64,000 nt of DNA from an uncultured Prevotellaceae bacterium (lineage in GTDB: Bacteria; Bacteroidota; Bacteroidia; Bacteroidales; Bacteroidaceae), in contig CACWLC010000014.1 of NCBI GenBank assembly GCA_902761605.1, forward strand, positions 23,416 through 87,415. The letters are read 5' to 3'. Under the pieces are notes generated by a model that had not been told where the DNA came from, searched no databases, and was given only the letters and a program-made list of their open reading frames with translations. Shown here in pieces: positions 43,223-52,062 of this stretch; within the stretch, counting starts at the first letter, position 1, and each line of letters begins with the position of its first letter. A program made the translations under genes and the position numbers.

Positions 43223-45256
43223 TTACCATCCAGGATTCTGTGTAAGTCCATATCCCTTCTGAATCTCTACACGGGAAACAGGGTCAAGATACCACTTGTT
43301 TGTCCAGTAGCCTGCATCCCACCAACGGCGGGCACCGTTAACAATCTGTGGCTTCTCGTATTCGAACTTCGGCCAAGGAGTGCCTTCCTTCCACTGAACA
43401 TCCTCTGTTACATTTCCTGCATCGTCGACACCCATACGGTTGCCATTGTCATCAAGGCGATATACACGGATCTCATGTAGTGGCTTGGTAAAGAGATCCT
43501 GACGCATACGACGAATCATATCATATACGCGGTCACCACACTCTGCACCTATTTCACAGTTGCGCTCACGAAGAATCTCATTTATCAGGTTCTCTTTGTT
43601 GCTTGTCAGGTTCAGACTTGGGTTCATCGTCTCAAGACGCCCCAGACCCACACGGCTACGCACTACATGCAAATCATCCAAAGCACCCTTGAGATCGCCT
43701 GTCTCTGCCTTAGCCTCGGCACGGATAAGGTACATCTCTGCGAGACGGATATAAGCAACACCGATATACTCATCTTCCATCTTTGATGAAGAATAATCGA
43801 GCATCCACTTGAACTTCCTGTATCTGGAAGCAGCATCGTCTTGTGTTGCATCACCAAATTTATCCTTGTTGTAATACATTCCGCCACCTTCCCAGAGATC
43901 TGCATAGTACAGTCCGTTATAATCGAATCCTGCAGGTAATGACTGTCTTGGAACAGATATTGTCTCATACAGACGCGGGTCACGATCTGCAAATATATCG
44001 ATACCATCAGGATTGTTACCCTTGCCATAAATATTCTCGTATGGGAAATTGCGACCATCCTGCATACCGAAACACTCCATCAGTTCATTGGTTGGTACGG
44101 CACCTCCCTGACGAAGGCCATCAAGACAGAATCCTTCCCATCCCCAGCCCCAGTGATTGACACGGGAACCATTTACCACATCGTCTGACAGGTATACAGA
44201 AGGCTGAGCATCGAATATCTTCTCATGATGTGTTGCATCATTACGATAGCGGTATGCGCGGCGGAAAGCCTTACGATAACCGGCTTCATTCTGAGATTCA
44301 GGCTGAATCAGTTCATAATAGTTGCCATTTGCCGCATTGTCGTTGAAGAAATCATTGCAATACTGAAGGCAGCGCTGCCACAATGAAGGATCCTCCTTGC
44401 CGAACCATACATGCAGCTCATCCTCGAGACCTGTTGGTTTCTTGGTATATGTAATGTATGGCTGACTGTTGTTGAACAGCGGCGAAGCAGCATGCATCCA
44501 CAACTTAGCTCGCAGTGCGCGTGCAGAGGCCCTTGTCAAACGACCTGACCACTGGCCAATATCCTCATTTGGAACATTCCAGATGAAACCAGGCTCATTG
44601 ATTGCGCATTGGAGAATAGAGTCGATGAACTCCACGGTCTGGAAAGCAGTAGCACGTCCCTCCTCAAAGCCTTCTCCAACCGCGAAAGCCTTCTTTACGA
44701 GGCAGAGTCCACCGAAATTACGGAAAGCATCGAAATAACGGCTAGCCATGATTGTATAAGCCTCACCGCGCAGACGGCTCTTTTCGCTATCCGTCATGTC
44801 GGGCACTTTCTCAAGATTCTCGACAAGTTGCCAGCATTTGCGCACAGTTTCATATATAGAAATTCGGCCGTCACCATCTGGATTTCCTGTCTTGTATGCA
44901 AACTTTCCCTGATAGTTTCCGTTAGGGTTATCCTGGCTGTCTTCTGACATATTTCCTGTATAATAAGTCTGCTTAGGTCCACCCCATCCACAATAGCACT
45001 GATAGGAATCAGAAAGCGCATCAATAGGTGTAGCATTCATCATGTTTCCTGTAGTGTATGTACAGTAAATCTGTCCATAAGCACTCCAGAGGAAATTGCG
45101 GGCATATTCCGCCTTAGAGAACACGGTGTCGACATTCACATCCACACCTGGCGACTTCTCCAGAAAGGCGTTACCAACATTGAATTCGTCGACGCAAGCC
45201 GTGAATATGCTGGTAGTCAACCCTAAAGCCAATATGTAATTAAATATCTTTTTCAT
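43223..45256 (-). CDS. SusD/RagB-like nutrient-binding lipoprotein (first pair)
   Basis: 677 residues from 45256 (MKKIFNYILALGLTTSIFTAC); 45265 is also in frame. The lipobox IFTAC anchors it to the outer membrane. It has the family helices (SRLRGEAYTIMASRYFDAFRNFGGLCLV, LTRASARALRAKLWMHAASPLF, GVAYIRLAEMYLIRAEAKAETGD) and the closing GLTQNPGW. It is larger than usual because of an insertion around 330-470 with many Gly and Trp residues. It forms the lid of the first SusC. Confidence 0.93.
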   Translation of the reverse strand: MKKIFNYILALGLTTSIFTACVDEFNVGNAFLEKSPGVDVNVDTVFSKAEYARNFLWSAYGQIYCTYTTGNMMNATPIDALSDSYQCYCGWGGPKQTYYTGNMSEDSQDNPNGNYQGKFAYKTGNPDGDGRISIYETVRKCWQLVENLEKVPDMTDSEKSRLRGEAYTIMASRYFDAFRNFGGLCLVKKAFAVGEGFEEGRATAFQTVEFIDSILQCAINEPGFIWNVPNEDIGQWSGRLTRASARALRAKLWMHAASPLFNNSQPYITYTKKPTGLEDELHVWFGKEDPSLWQRCLQYCNDFFNDNAANGNYYELIQPESQNEAGYRKAFRRAYRYRNDATHHEKIFDAQPSVYLSDDVVNGSRVNHWGWGWEGFCLDGLRQGGAVPTNELMECFGMQDGRNFPYENIYGKGNNPDGIDIFADRDPRLYETISVPRQSLPAGFDYNGLYYADLWEGGGMYYNKDKFGDATQDDAASRYRKFKWMLDYSSSKMEDEYIGVAYIRLAEMYLIRAEAKAETGDLKGALDDLHVVRSRVGLGRLETMNPSLNLTSNKENLINEILRERNCEIGAECGDRVYDMIRRMRQDLFTKPLHEIRVYRLDDNGNRMGVDDAGNVTEDVQWKEGTPWPKFEYEKPQIVNGARRWWDAGYWTNKWYLDPVSRVEIQKGYGLTQNPGW

Positions 45257-45260
45257 AAAC

Positions 45261-45292
45261 TTCATTATTTCATTATTTCATTATTTCATTTT
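45261..45292 (-). repeat. 8-bp tandem repeat between the first susC and susD
   Basis: Plus-strand units TTCATTAT three times, then TTCATTTT (ATAATGAA on the coding strand). It fills the whole gap between the susC stop (45293) and the susD start. Confidence 0.8.
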
Positions 45293-48200
45293 TTAGAAGT
45301 TCACTTGGAAACCAAAGTTATACACGCGTGTCATAGGATAACGCATACCGAGGTCGAGGTTTGATGAGCCGGGAGCTTCGGGGTCGTTACCCTTGAAGTC
45401 GGCAAATGTCAACAGGTTCTGTCCTGACGCATAGAATCTTATGTAGTTAAGAAGCGGCAGGAACTTTGGCTTGTTGATAGTATAGCCAATCTCCATATTC
45501 TTCAGACGCACATACTTAGAATCGATAATCCAAGCCTGCGAGTCACGGTTATTATGAACGCGGTTGGTGAACGAGATACGTGGTAGGATAGCATCACGGT
45601 TATCCTCTGTCCAAGAGTTGTCTGCAACCCACTGTACCAATGCGGAAGTATTAGTAGAACCGAACTGATCACGGAAATATCCGTTCAGCGCACGGCTTGT
45701 GTTGTCGGCACCTACCCAAAGCATTGAGAAGTCAAGACCCTTCCAGTTCAGGCTGGCATTGATAGACCAAGTGATTTCAGGGTTATCAGTATAGCCGAGA
45801 GGCTTCTGGTCGTTCTGGTCGATGATACCGTCGCCATTGAGGTCTACATATACGCTATCACCATATTTCAACTCAACATTCTGGTCTGGCAGATCTACTC
45901 CATATACCTCTTTATAATGTTGTGCAGTGTTCTCATTATAGAACTCGAAGAGATCGTAGCCGAAGCGCTGTCCTACAGGCAGACCTGTCTGGCTCAGATA
46001 GTCATACATTGGCGGTACTTCAAGCATCTCGATAACCTTATTGCGTGCAAATGCCAAGCTTGGACTAATGTTGTAACGGAAGTCTCCTATCTTGTCGGAC
46101 CACTTCAAAGTCAGTTCATAACCGTGATTCTTTACTCGACCCTCATTGACATAGCTTGATGGCAAGCTTGTTACTGCCGGCAGCAGAGAAGCGTTGGATA
46201 CGAGGATGTCCTTACGGTCTTCCCAGAACATATCAAAGTTAACAGTCAAACGGTCGCCGATGAATGCTGCGTCAACACCGACATTAATCTTCGAAGCAGT
46301 CTCCCATGTAACATCAGGGTTACCCGCAGTAAGCTCTTTTACAGCCTGAAGCCAGCCACCACTGGTACCAAAGTTCGCACCACGATTTTGTGCGTTTGAA
46401 GTCATTGAGCCGGTGTAGAACTGCCAAGCACCTGGCAGATAGAGGAATCGTGCACCATTGGTATAGTCATTACCTACCTTACCCCACGATCCGCGGAGTT
46501 TCAAATAGCCGATATATTTCTTGATGGGCTCCCAGAACTTCTCGCTTGATGGTATCCATCCCAAAGAGAAAGAGGGGAATGTACCATAGCGCTTACCCTC
46601 GGCAAAGTTCTCAGAACCGTTGTAACCGATATTGAAATCGATCATGTAACGTGTGTCGTAGTCGTAGGTTACACGGCCAACGAGTCCCACATAGCCTTTA
46701 GGAATTGACTGGTAGATGCTATTGTCTACGTCCCATGGATAATATGTCTTACTCTGATTATAAAGTACGAGCGCGCCCACATTATGCTTGCCAAACTTTC
46801 GGTTATAGTTGAAACTTGCCTCAGCATACCAATTACGGTTACCCCACTTGCCTTCTGAGTAAGGCAGGGTCCAGGTGATGTTCTCCTTGCGGAGCACTTC
46901 CTGACCGTCAACGATTGTTGCCACGTACGTAACACCGGTACCGAAACCGTTGTGGCGGTCTTTCTGGGCAGTATAGTCGGTATTGTATGACCCCTTGATC
47001 TTAAAGTCAAGACCTGGGGTAATGAAACTCATGTCGAGTTTATACTGAAGGTCTAGATTCAGCACGTTGGTGCTCTGGTTCACGTAACCCAAGTCGTAGT
47101 AGTTAGACAGGGCATCGCGGTCGTAATTACCTACTATATTCTTATCGGCGATGATATGACGGCCTTGGTCGTCAACACCGATACCTGCATATGGAGTAGC
47201 TCCCTGCAGATAGCGGAAGATGAATGCCTCACCGCCTCCGAGGATGGTACGGTTTTGCACGCGGCCACCGAGTGTCAGCGACAGCTGGCTATACTTCGAC
47301 ACATCAATATCAAGGTTGGCACGGTAGTTGAAGCGCCTGTATCTGAAGGTCTCATCTTCATTCTTCGAGAAGGTCTCAAAAAGAGAATTCTGGTTGAGGA
47401 AACCTGCCGATACAAAGTATCTCATCTTTTCTGTACCGCCATTCACATTCACATTCACCTGTTCTTGCCATGCGGCATCCTTCATCATATAGTCAATCCA
47501 ATTAGTATTGGGGAATGTTGTAGGCATGTCGCCTGTGCGGAAATGCTCCATAACATCCTGACTAAACTTAATACCAGTGTTAGAGTATGGTGTGTAGTCT
47601 GTAATATTGGCTGTACCAGGCCACTGGCTCATGGGCAGAGCGTCGGTAATGGCCGAGTAGTTCCACATCTTTCCGTATGTGTAAGAGTCAGCGAAATCCA
47701 CGAACTTTGATATCTGCTGTACGGCAGCACTTGCAGAAACAGTTACCGATGCCTTACCAGGAGTACCGCGCTTTGTGGTAACAAGGATAACGCCGTTGGC
47801 ACCACGCACACCGAATACAGCTGTTGCAGAAGCATCCTTCAGGATTGAGATATCAGCAATTTCATTTGGGTCGAGCTGTCCGAATGGGCGCTCAACACCA
47901 TCAACGAGCACCAAAGGATCTGCACTATTCAGAGAACCAGTACCACGCACACGGATCACAGGCTCATCCTCACCAGGCATACCTGAACGCTGTACTACCG
48001 ACATACCAGGCAGTTTACCCTGCAATGCATTGGCCACGCTGGCAACTGGCGCCTTCAGCAGTTCATCGCCATTGACAGCAGATACAGCTCCTGTTATGGT
48101 TACCTTCTTCTGCTGACCATAGGCAATAACCACAACCTCCTCAAGATTCTGAGCGTCGGGTTTCATGCTCACCGCCATCTTACGGCTCGCCTTCAGTTTC

Positions 48201-48454
48201 TGGGTAACATAGCCGATGTAAGAGAACTCCAGCGTTGCATTCTGCGAAACAGAAGGCAACACGAAATTACCATCGAGATCGGTGATTACACCAGTTCCTG
48301 TGCCTGCCACTTTAACGGAGACACCGATCATGGGTTCACCTGTCTCATCTTTCACCTGACCTTCCACCCGGATACCCTGGGCAAAAGCCACACTGGGCAA
48401 AAAGCACAATAGTGCCAATAGCCCAAAGAGATAAGATTTACATTTTAATTTCAT
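45293..48454 (-). CDS. SusC/RagA-family TonB-linked outer-membrane transporter (first pair)
   Basis: 1053 residues, full length. Signal peptide 1-25 (AFAQ). The carboxypeptidase-like domain is at about 28-105 (VEGQVKDETGEPMIGVSVKV), then the TonB-box region and plug (LEEVVVIAYGQQKKVTITGAV, LVLVDGVERPFGQLDPNEIADI, VTTKRGTPGK), and a 22-stranded barrel ending in VYNFGFQVNF with terminal Phe. It is the first gene of the 13-kb minus operon and is driven by the promoter in the 191-bp region shared with the 52.9-kb susC. The substrate is probably a mannan-type oligosaccharide, judged from GH26 in the operon. Confidence 0.95.
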   Translation of the reverse strand: MKLKCKSYLFGLLALLCFLPSVAFAQGIRVEGQVKDETGEPMIGVSVKVAGTGTGVITDLDGNFVLPSVSQNATLEFSYIGYVTQKLKASRKMAVSMKPDAQNLEEVVVIAYGQQKKVTITGAVSAVNGDELLKAPVASVANALQGKLPGMSVVQRSGMPGEDEPVIRVRGTGSLNSADPLVLVDGVERPFGQLDPNEIADISILKDASATAVFGVRGANGVILVTTKRGTPGKASVTVSASAAVQQISKFVDFADSYTYGKMWNYSAITDALPMSQWPGTANITDYTPYSNTGIKFSQDVMEHFRTGDMPTTFPNTNWIDYMMKDAAWQEQVNVNVNGGTEKMRYFVSAGFLNQNSLFETFSKNEDETFRYRRFNYRANLDIDVSKYSQLSLTLGGRVQNRTILGGGEAFIFRYLQGATPYAGIGVDDQGRHIIADKNIVGNYDRDALSNYYDLGYVNQSTNVLNLDLQYKLDMSFITPGLDFKIKGSYNTDYTAQKDRHNGFGTGVTYVATIVDGQEVLRKENITWTLPYSEGKWGNRNWYAEASFNYNRKFGKHNVGALVLYNQSKTYYPWDVDNSIYQSIPKGYVGLVGRVTYDYDTRYMIDFNIGYNGSENFAEGKRYGTFPSFSLGWIPSSEKFWEPIKKYIGYLKLRGSWGKVGNDYTNGARFLYLPGAWQFYTGSMTSNAQNRGANFGTSGGWLQAVKELTAGNPDVTWETASKINVGVDAAFIGDRLTVNFDMFWEDRKDILVSNASLLPAVTSLPSSYVNEGRVKNHGYELTLKWSDKIGDFRYNISPSLAFARNKVIEMLEVPPMYDYLSQTGLPVGQRFGYDLFEFYNENTAQHYKEVYGVDLPDQNVELKYGDSVYVDLNGDGIIDQNDQKPLGYTDNPEITWSINASLNWKGLDFSMLWVGADNTSRALNGYFRDQFGSTNTSALVQWVADNSWTEDNRDAILPRISFTNRVHNNRDSQAWIIDSKYVRLKNMEIGYTINKPKFLPLLNYIRFYASGQNLLTFADFKGNDPEAPGSSNLDLGMRYPMTRVYNFGFQVNF

Positions 48455-48540
48455 ACAAAAATTAGTTGGTTTATAATTAGTTTTGATACTTCCTTGTTAG
48501 CTACTATTGTTAGTTACTTCGAGATTATTGCATTAATAAT

Positions 48541-48731
48541 CGTTTGCAAAGATAAGATAAATATTTAAATTATTGCAAATTTTTCTTGATAAATATTGAT
48601 ACTTTTTTGCAAAAGTACGCGTTTTCGCGTGAAAATAGTACATTTTTAACAAAAAAATGCGAATAAGTGTAAAAAGTACAATATCGAAATTTAAGCTATT
48701 TTTGCAATAAATGTACTTAATACACTTATTC
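48541..48731 (-). promoter_or_regulatory. Left copy of the 191-bp inverted regulatory region
   Basis: It aligns without a gap to the reverse complement of 52555-52745 (about 144 of 191 positions by hand). The inner 71 bp (48661-48731) match at 61 positions and are bounded by GAATAAGTGTA and TACACTTATTC. The outer part holds the promoter of the minus-strand susC operon. It covers most of the 290-bp gap between susC and the island. Confidence 0.8.
48546..48579 (-). promoter_or_regulatory. Promoter of the minus-strand SusC/D operon
   Basis: Minus strand: TTTG (48579-48576), a 21-bp spacer and TATCTTTGC (48554-48546). Predicted leader about 85 nt. Confidence 0.75.
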
Positions 48732-48744
48732 TCTCCCATAGGGT

Positions 48745-49053
48745 TTATTTCATCCGCTGACAGACATCCTTACGCAGCTTATCCGCAAACTCTTCATAAT
48801 AGCATTCGTCAATTGGTCGCCGCAGGTCGCGCTGATGATACCAGAAGGCACGTGCCAGCCAGTAGAGAATATCTTCTAATGGCGGCACTGAGAAACGCAG
48901 CCAGCGACTAAGCCACCAGGAGATGAAATACACACAATCGTCATAACTCTCAGGACATCTCTTATCCTTTTCAGGCAGAGGAAGCTTCTGGGCTATAAGG
49001 GTCACCTCTTTAGCAAGCCCCCAACCACAAGATAACTGTTCATAGTTTATCAT
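48745..49053 (-). CDS. Hypothetical protein (island)
   Basis: 102 residues, no family recognised. It is rich in Trp and Tyr (SWWLSRWLRF, ILYWLARAFWYHQRDLRRP) with no signal peptide, so it is probably a small cytosolic helical protein. It begins 2 bp after the preceding gene ends and is the last gene of the island's minus-strand run. The left 191-bp repeat begins 14 bp beyond its stop. Confidence 0.6.
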   Translation of the reverse strand: MINYEQLSCGWGLAKEVTLIAQKLPLPEKDKRCPESYDDCVYFISWWLSRWLRFSVPPLEDILYWLARAFWYHQRDLRRPIDECYYEEFADKLRKDVCQRMK

Positions 49054-49055
49054 AG

Positions 49056-49553
49056 CTAAAACACGTCTAACAGGTTTGACTCAAGGTTATTCCAGAACAT
49101 CTGGTCATCTTCGGGTATGCCATAGTCATTGCGAAGCCAGAGAGCATATTCGAGCACGATATACCGCACCATATTGTCGAACGAACGAGCCTCACCCTTT
49201 CTCAGATAGTCAGACAGTTCAAAACGAGCTTCCTCCCACAGCTGATTATCGGTAAACACACGGATATCATCGACATCCTCGTCAAACACCTCACATAGCT
49301 TTACCGGTTCGATATTCCTCGCTATACACACCACTTCGCCAGTGTGCAATGAGTCGGAGGCATCGAGCATGCCGATAAGATATCGCGTGGCCGGGCCAAC
49401 GCAGATGAAATAGTCATCACAGAGTCTCTCTGCTGCCGTACGTACGAACTCATGCAGACCGGGCATCGGTACGATACCGAATGGATCCATTACTTTTCTG
49501 AAACTGATCTCGGATGCCTTGCATCCCACTTTGATTTGATTGACTGTAAACAT
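49056..49553 (-). CDS. Hypothetical protein (island)
   Basis: 165 residues, not recognised. It is acidic overall, with a central stretch EDVDDIRVFTDNQLWEEARFELSDYL and a C-terminal EYALWLRNDYGIPEDDQMFW. No signal peptide or membrane span. It lies 21 bp after the toprim gene and 2 bp before the next one, so it is almost certainly cotranscribed. Confidence 0.65.
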   Translation of the reverse strand: MFTVNQIKVGCKASEISFRKVMDPFGIVPMPGLHEFVRTAAERLCDDYFICVGPATRYLIGMLDASDSLHTGEVVCIARNIEPVKLCEVFDEDVDDIRVFTDNQLWEEARFELSDYLRKGEARSFDNMVRYIVLEYALWLRNDYGIPEDDQMFWNNLESNLLDVF

Positions 49554-49574
49554 AACTTTTTGATTTTTAATTGT

Positions 49575-50366
49575 TTAATGACATATAAAGTCAACGACAT
49601 CTATCTTCTGTTGTTTTTGTTCCGGTGTGGCATGGTCTTCTAAGAGTCTGCTCACATATATGGGGTAGATGAAATCTTTCTGAGCCTCTGCCGCAACTTC
49701 ACTCCATCGCTGGAAGGTCTTCCCGTCGGGATCAGTATCGGGAAAGAATATCACCTTTTGCTCACGCAGCGGTTTCAGCAAATGGGGTTGGAGCATGCTG
49801 AGACCGCCACTGGCCATCCAGAGATATTCTGGTCTGCGCTGCGACATGATGACGGCAGTCTTCTCACTCTCCACCACGGCAACTGGCTTATGGCGCAGAT
49901 ATGCCAACGGCAGCTGATGCAGTCCGAAAAGACAGCGTTGGACATTGAGTTCACCATTATACCCCGACCATGCCTTCAGCCGTGCCGACACCCATGTGGG
50001 ATGTTTACCAGGCGATTTGTCGCGATGACAGTCATCGCGGTAGAACATGATCTTGCCATCGCGTGTCACCCCATGCTCGTCGAGCTGCCAGAAGACCACT
50101 CCCCCATCCCGGCTCTTGCCAAGACGGAATCTCTGCGCTGCATGAACCATCTGCTCATAGGATAAATAGTTGCAGTTTACGAGAGCCTTACAGAACGTCG
50201 TTTCTGTACTGAGGCAACTATACCACATAGGTAAATGTTCAGGGGAATCGTCATCCCCATATATTGCCCCCCATATATATAGGGGGGCATAATTAGGGGT
50301 AAGGCTATTCCCCTGAAAAATCGATACTTGTTTCTTGTCCGGCGACGGGTTTTGATTCTGTTTCAT
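49575..50366 (-). CDS. Toprim/primase-like protein (DUF6371 type)
   Basis: 263 residues from 50366 (MKQNQNPSPDKKQ). A longer frame reaches 50531 but lies inside the ATPase gene. The N-terminal half has Trp-rich segments (LPMWYSCLSTETTFCKALV), and the C-terminal half is a toprim domain: Glu166 in VVESEKTAVI and the acidic pair Asp210/Asp212 in FFPDTDPDG, as in DnaG-type primases. I associate this layout with the Bacteroidales DUF6371 family. It overlaps the ATPase gene by 62 bp, so the two are probably made together, like a split primase-helicase. Confidence 0.75.
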   Translation of the reverse strand: MKQNQNPSPDKKQVSIFQGNSLTPNYAPLYIWGAIYGDDDSPEHLPMWYSCLSTETTFCKALVNCNYLSYEQMVHAAQRFRLGKSRDGGVVFWQLDEHGVTRDGKIMFYRDDCHRDKSPGKHPTWVSARLKAWSGYNGELNVQRCLFGLHQLPLAYLRHKPVAVVESEKTAVIMSQRRPEYLWMASGGLSMLQPHLLKPLREQKVIFFPDTDPDGKTFQRWSEVAAEAQKDFIYPIYVSRLLEDHATPEQKQQKIDVVDFICH

Positions 50367-51222
50367 CTTTCTTTTCTTCTTTGGGTTTCTGTTTCGATTT
50401 CTTTTTGAAGACTTTCTTAGGCTCACCCACCTGTTGCGGTAGTCCGTGCTCATCAACTGTAAAGTAGAGTTTGTCAATGATGTCATGTTTTCTTGTAAAC
50501 CTCTGTTCAAGTGAGAATACTCGGTTGGCATCCTTGAATGTTGAATATACCTCGAATGCCTTGTCGGTGAGTACCGTGCCGAGCCATCCGCGAAGAGAGG
50601 AGTCCATCGTACTTTTGTTTTCGTGAATCACGCAGGCGATGCAGCACTTGCCAATGGTTGCTGCCTTTAGCAGTTTCTCTACGGCCATCTTCGACTCCAC
50701 AGGATCGTTCACGTTAGCCACCTCATCGGCAATGCCGTCGAGAATCACCAGGTCGGGCCTGTACCATCCGATTGCGCCCTGCACCAGTTTCAGTCGCTCT
50801 TCCCAACTCTCCAGACGGATGTTGATGATATCATAGAGTGAATCAGGAAACTCCTCCATATCCACCAGTGGCACGATGCGGTCGGTAAGAATCTCCTTTG
50901 TCGACTGTATGCTCTGTTCCGTGTCTATCCACAGCACATGTATGGGGTTTGGCGATGGGCGTCGGAAGGCCAGCACCTCCTGCCTAGCACAGCAAGCCAT
51001 GATGATTGACAGTATAAAGGTCTTTCCTGTCTTCGCCTTACCGGTAAATGCCACCAACTCCCCACGGGGTAATATCGGTTTGCCGAACAGCCGCAGCAGA
51101 AACTCCATCTGTGGCACATCCATCTCACGGGTGACGCGATGCGCCTCGATCCTACGTGCCATTTCCGGATCAGTGCCGGCTAGCAGCAGTTCTTCGTTTA
51201 AGATTCTCTCATTTTCTTGCAT
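50305..51222 (-). CDS. AAA/RecA-like ATPase (RepA or AAA_25 type)
   Basis: 305 residues from the ATG at 51222; the longer frame uses TTG. Walker A is GKAKTGKT (61-68) in the context GELVAFTGKAKTGKTF, Walker B is DLVILDG (Asp162), and a sensor-type segment (IACVIHENKS) follows. The C-terminal 45 residues are a Lys/Glu-rich tail. This is the hexameric helicase/RepA fold that plasmids and phages use for replication start. The position upstream of a toprim protein supports a replication role. Confidence 0.8.
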   Translation of the reverse strand: MQENERILNEELLLAGTDPEMARRIEAHRVTREMDVPQMEFLLRLFGKPILPRGELVAFTGKAKTGKTFILSIIMACCARQEVLAFRRPSPNPIHVLWIDTEQSIQSTKEILTDRIVPLVDMEEFPDSLYDIINIRLESWEERLKLVQGAIGWYRPDLVILDGIADEVANVNDPVESKMAVEKLLKAATIGKCCIACVIHENKSTMDSSLRGWLGTVLTDKAFEVYSTFKDANRVFSLEQRFTRKHDIIDKLYFTVDEHGLPQQVGEPKKVFKKKSKQKPKEEKKDETESKPVAGQETSIDFSGE

Positions 51223-51496
51223 GGCAATCGTTGAATTCGTCAAAGTGATTTTCCGCTATATCGATAATCTGGTCACGGATGCCATCGAAGAAGTCAGCGA
51301 AGTCTTCCTGTCCCATTTTATATGCAATATTCACAAGAATACGCAATAAGATGGCGGCACTTACCTTCCAGATATACTCTTTCTTGAAATAGCGGTTGTC
51401 GATATGAGCAATTGACTTCATTTCTTGCAACTTTGTCTCCTTCCTTGCTGTGTCCATAATCTTCAGGATTAAGCTTTCTAATCGTTGGTTATTCAT
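51209..51496 (-). CDS. Hypothetical protein (island, first gene of the minus run)
   Basis: 95 residues, not recognised. It is helical and charged, with YFKKEYIWKVSAAILLRILVNIAYKMG in the middle and an acidic C-terminus (DFFDGIRDQIIDIAENHFDEF). It overlaps the ATPase start by 14 bp. A DNA-binding regulator or replication accessory protein is possible but not shown. Confidence 0.6.
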   Translation of the reverse strand: MNNQRLESLILKIMDTARKETKLQEMKSIAHIDNRYFKKEYIWKVSAAILLRILVNIAYKMGQEDFADFFDGIRDQIIDIAENHFDEFNDCHARK

Positions 51497-51516
51497 CTCA
51501 ATGTTTGATTTTTTCT

Positions 51517-51525
51517 ACAAAGATA
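51517..51525 (-). promoter_or_regulatory. Possible -7 element of the island minus operon
   Basis: The minus strand reads TATCTTTGT 21 bp before the start codon at 51496. No -33 box at the right distance, so this is weak. Confidence 0.35.
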
Positions 51526-51666
51526 ATGTCTTTATGGGAAAGTGCTCACGCAGCTACGTTGCGTAAAAACGGGCACGAAGAGACGAATTTTTAAGTATTT
51601 TTAGCAGGCTGCGCATGATTTTGCGAACCCAAGGCTTTTATAGAATATTAAGAGCCAAGTATGTTC

Positions 51667-51706
51667 AAATAAGTGGCTCTTATTATTCAATAAGTGCCAC
51701 TTATTT
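51667..51706. promoter_or_regulatory. 40-bp near-perfect palindrome between the two island operons
   Basis: AAATAAGTGGC (51667-51677) is mirrored by GCCACTTATTT (51696-51706), and the inner CTTATT-ATTC-AATAAG pairs too. The octamer AATAAGTG occurs three times in it (both strands) and is the same word that bounds the 191-bp repeats. It lies in the 320-bp divergent gap and is a likely operator or replication/recombination site. Confidence 0.6.
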
Positions 51707-51752
51707 ACCAAGAAGAAAACATTAGTTTATATTAGTTAATTTTGTAAAAACA

Positions 51753-51785
51753 TTTGGAAAAATTTGAATCCGTGTGTAACTTTGC
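51753..51785 (+). promoter_or_regulatory. Promoter of the island plus operon
   Basis: TTTG (51753-51756), a 20-bp spacer and TAACTTTGC (51777-51785). It overlaps the 5' part of the long open frame, so translation starts later, at 51817. Confidence 0.75.
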
Positions 51786-51816
51786 ATCTGAAAACAAACT
51801 TAATCAATATCCGGCA

Positions 51817-52026
51817 ATGATACAACATGAATTCAAGATCCGTTTCTACGGACGCACGGAACTGGCACAGGAGTATTTCCCCAACATGCATCCGATAGCA
51901 GCATGGGCAAAACTGAAGCTATGGCTGAGCATCAACCCCGACCTCTGCTATCTGACAAAACAGAAGCAGCGATCCTTTACCTCGGCTCAGGTAGAGGAGA
52001 TCGTCAAGATATTAGGAGAACCGTGA
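51817..52026 (+). CDS. DUF4248 family protein
   Basis: 69 residues from 51817 (MIQHEFKIRFYGRTELAQEY); the frame is open to 51754 but that part contains the promoter. The sequence PNMHPIAAWAKLKLWLSINPDL and the ending FTSAQVEEIVKILGEP match what I know of DUF4248, a small Bacteroidales family with a helix-turn-helix-like feel. These genes usually accompany a small replication gene set and a cell-wall hydrolase, as here. Function unknown. Confidence 0.75.
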   Translation: MIQHEFKIRFYGRTELAQEYFPNMHPIAAWAKLKLWLSINPDLCYLTKQKQRSFTSAQVEEIVKILGEP

Positions 52027-52062
52027 TAATAGTGAATAGTGATTAACGAATAGTGAAGAATT

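Noticed and set aside
48541-48731. Invertible promoter (phase switch) between the repeats
   Set aside because: Both promoters lie in the outer parts and already point outward; inverting the inner segment would not turn either susC operon off. No linked invertase gene. Inversion of the island itself stays possible.
49575-50531. Toprim gene starting at 50531
   Set aside because: The first 55 codons overlap the ATPase gene out of frame and are Arg/Lys/Asn-rich nonsense; Met at 50366 starts the recognisable protein.
6711-52052. Short tandem repeats as possible CRISPR arrays
   Set aside because: Units are 7-8 bp without spacers, and no cas genes are present.
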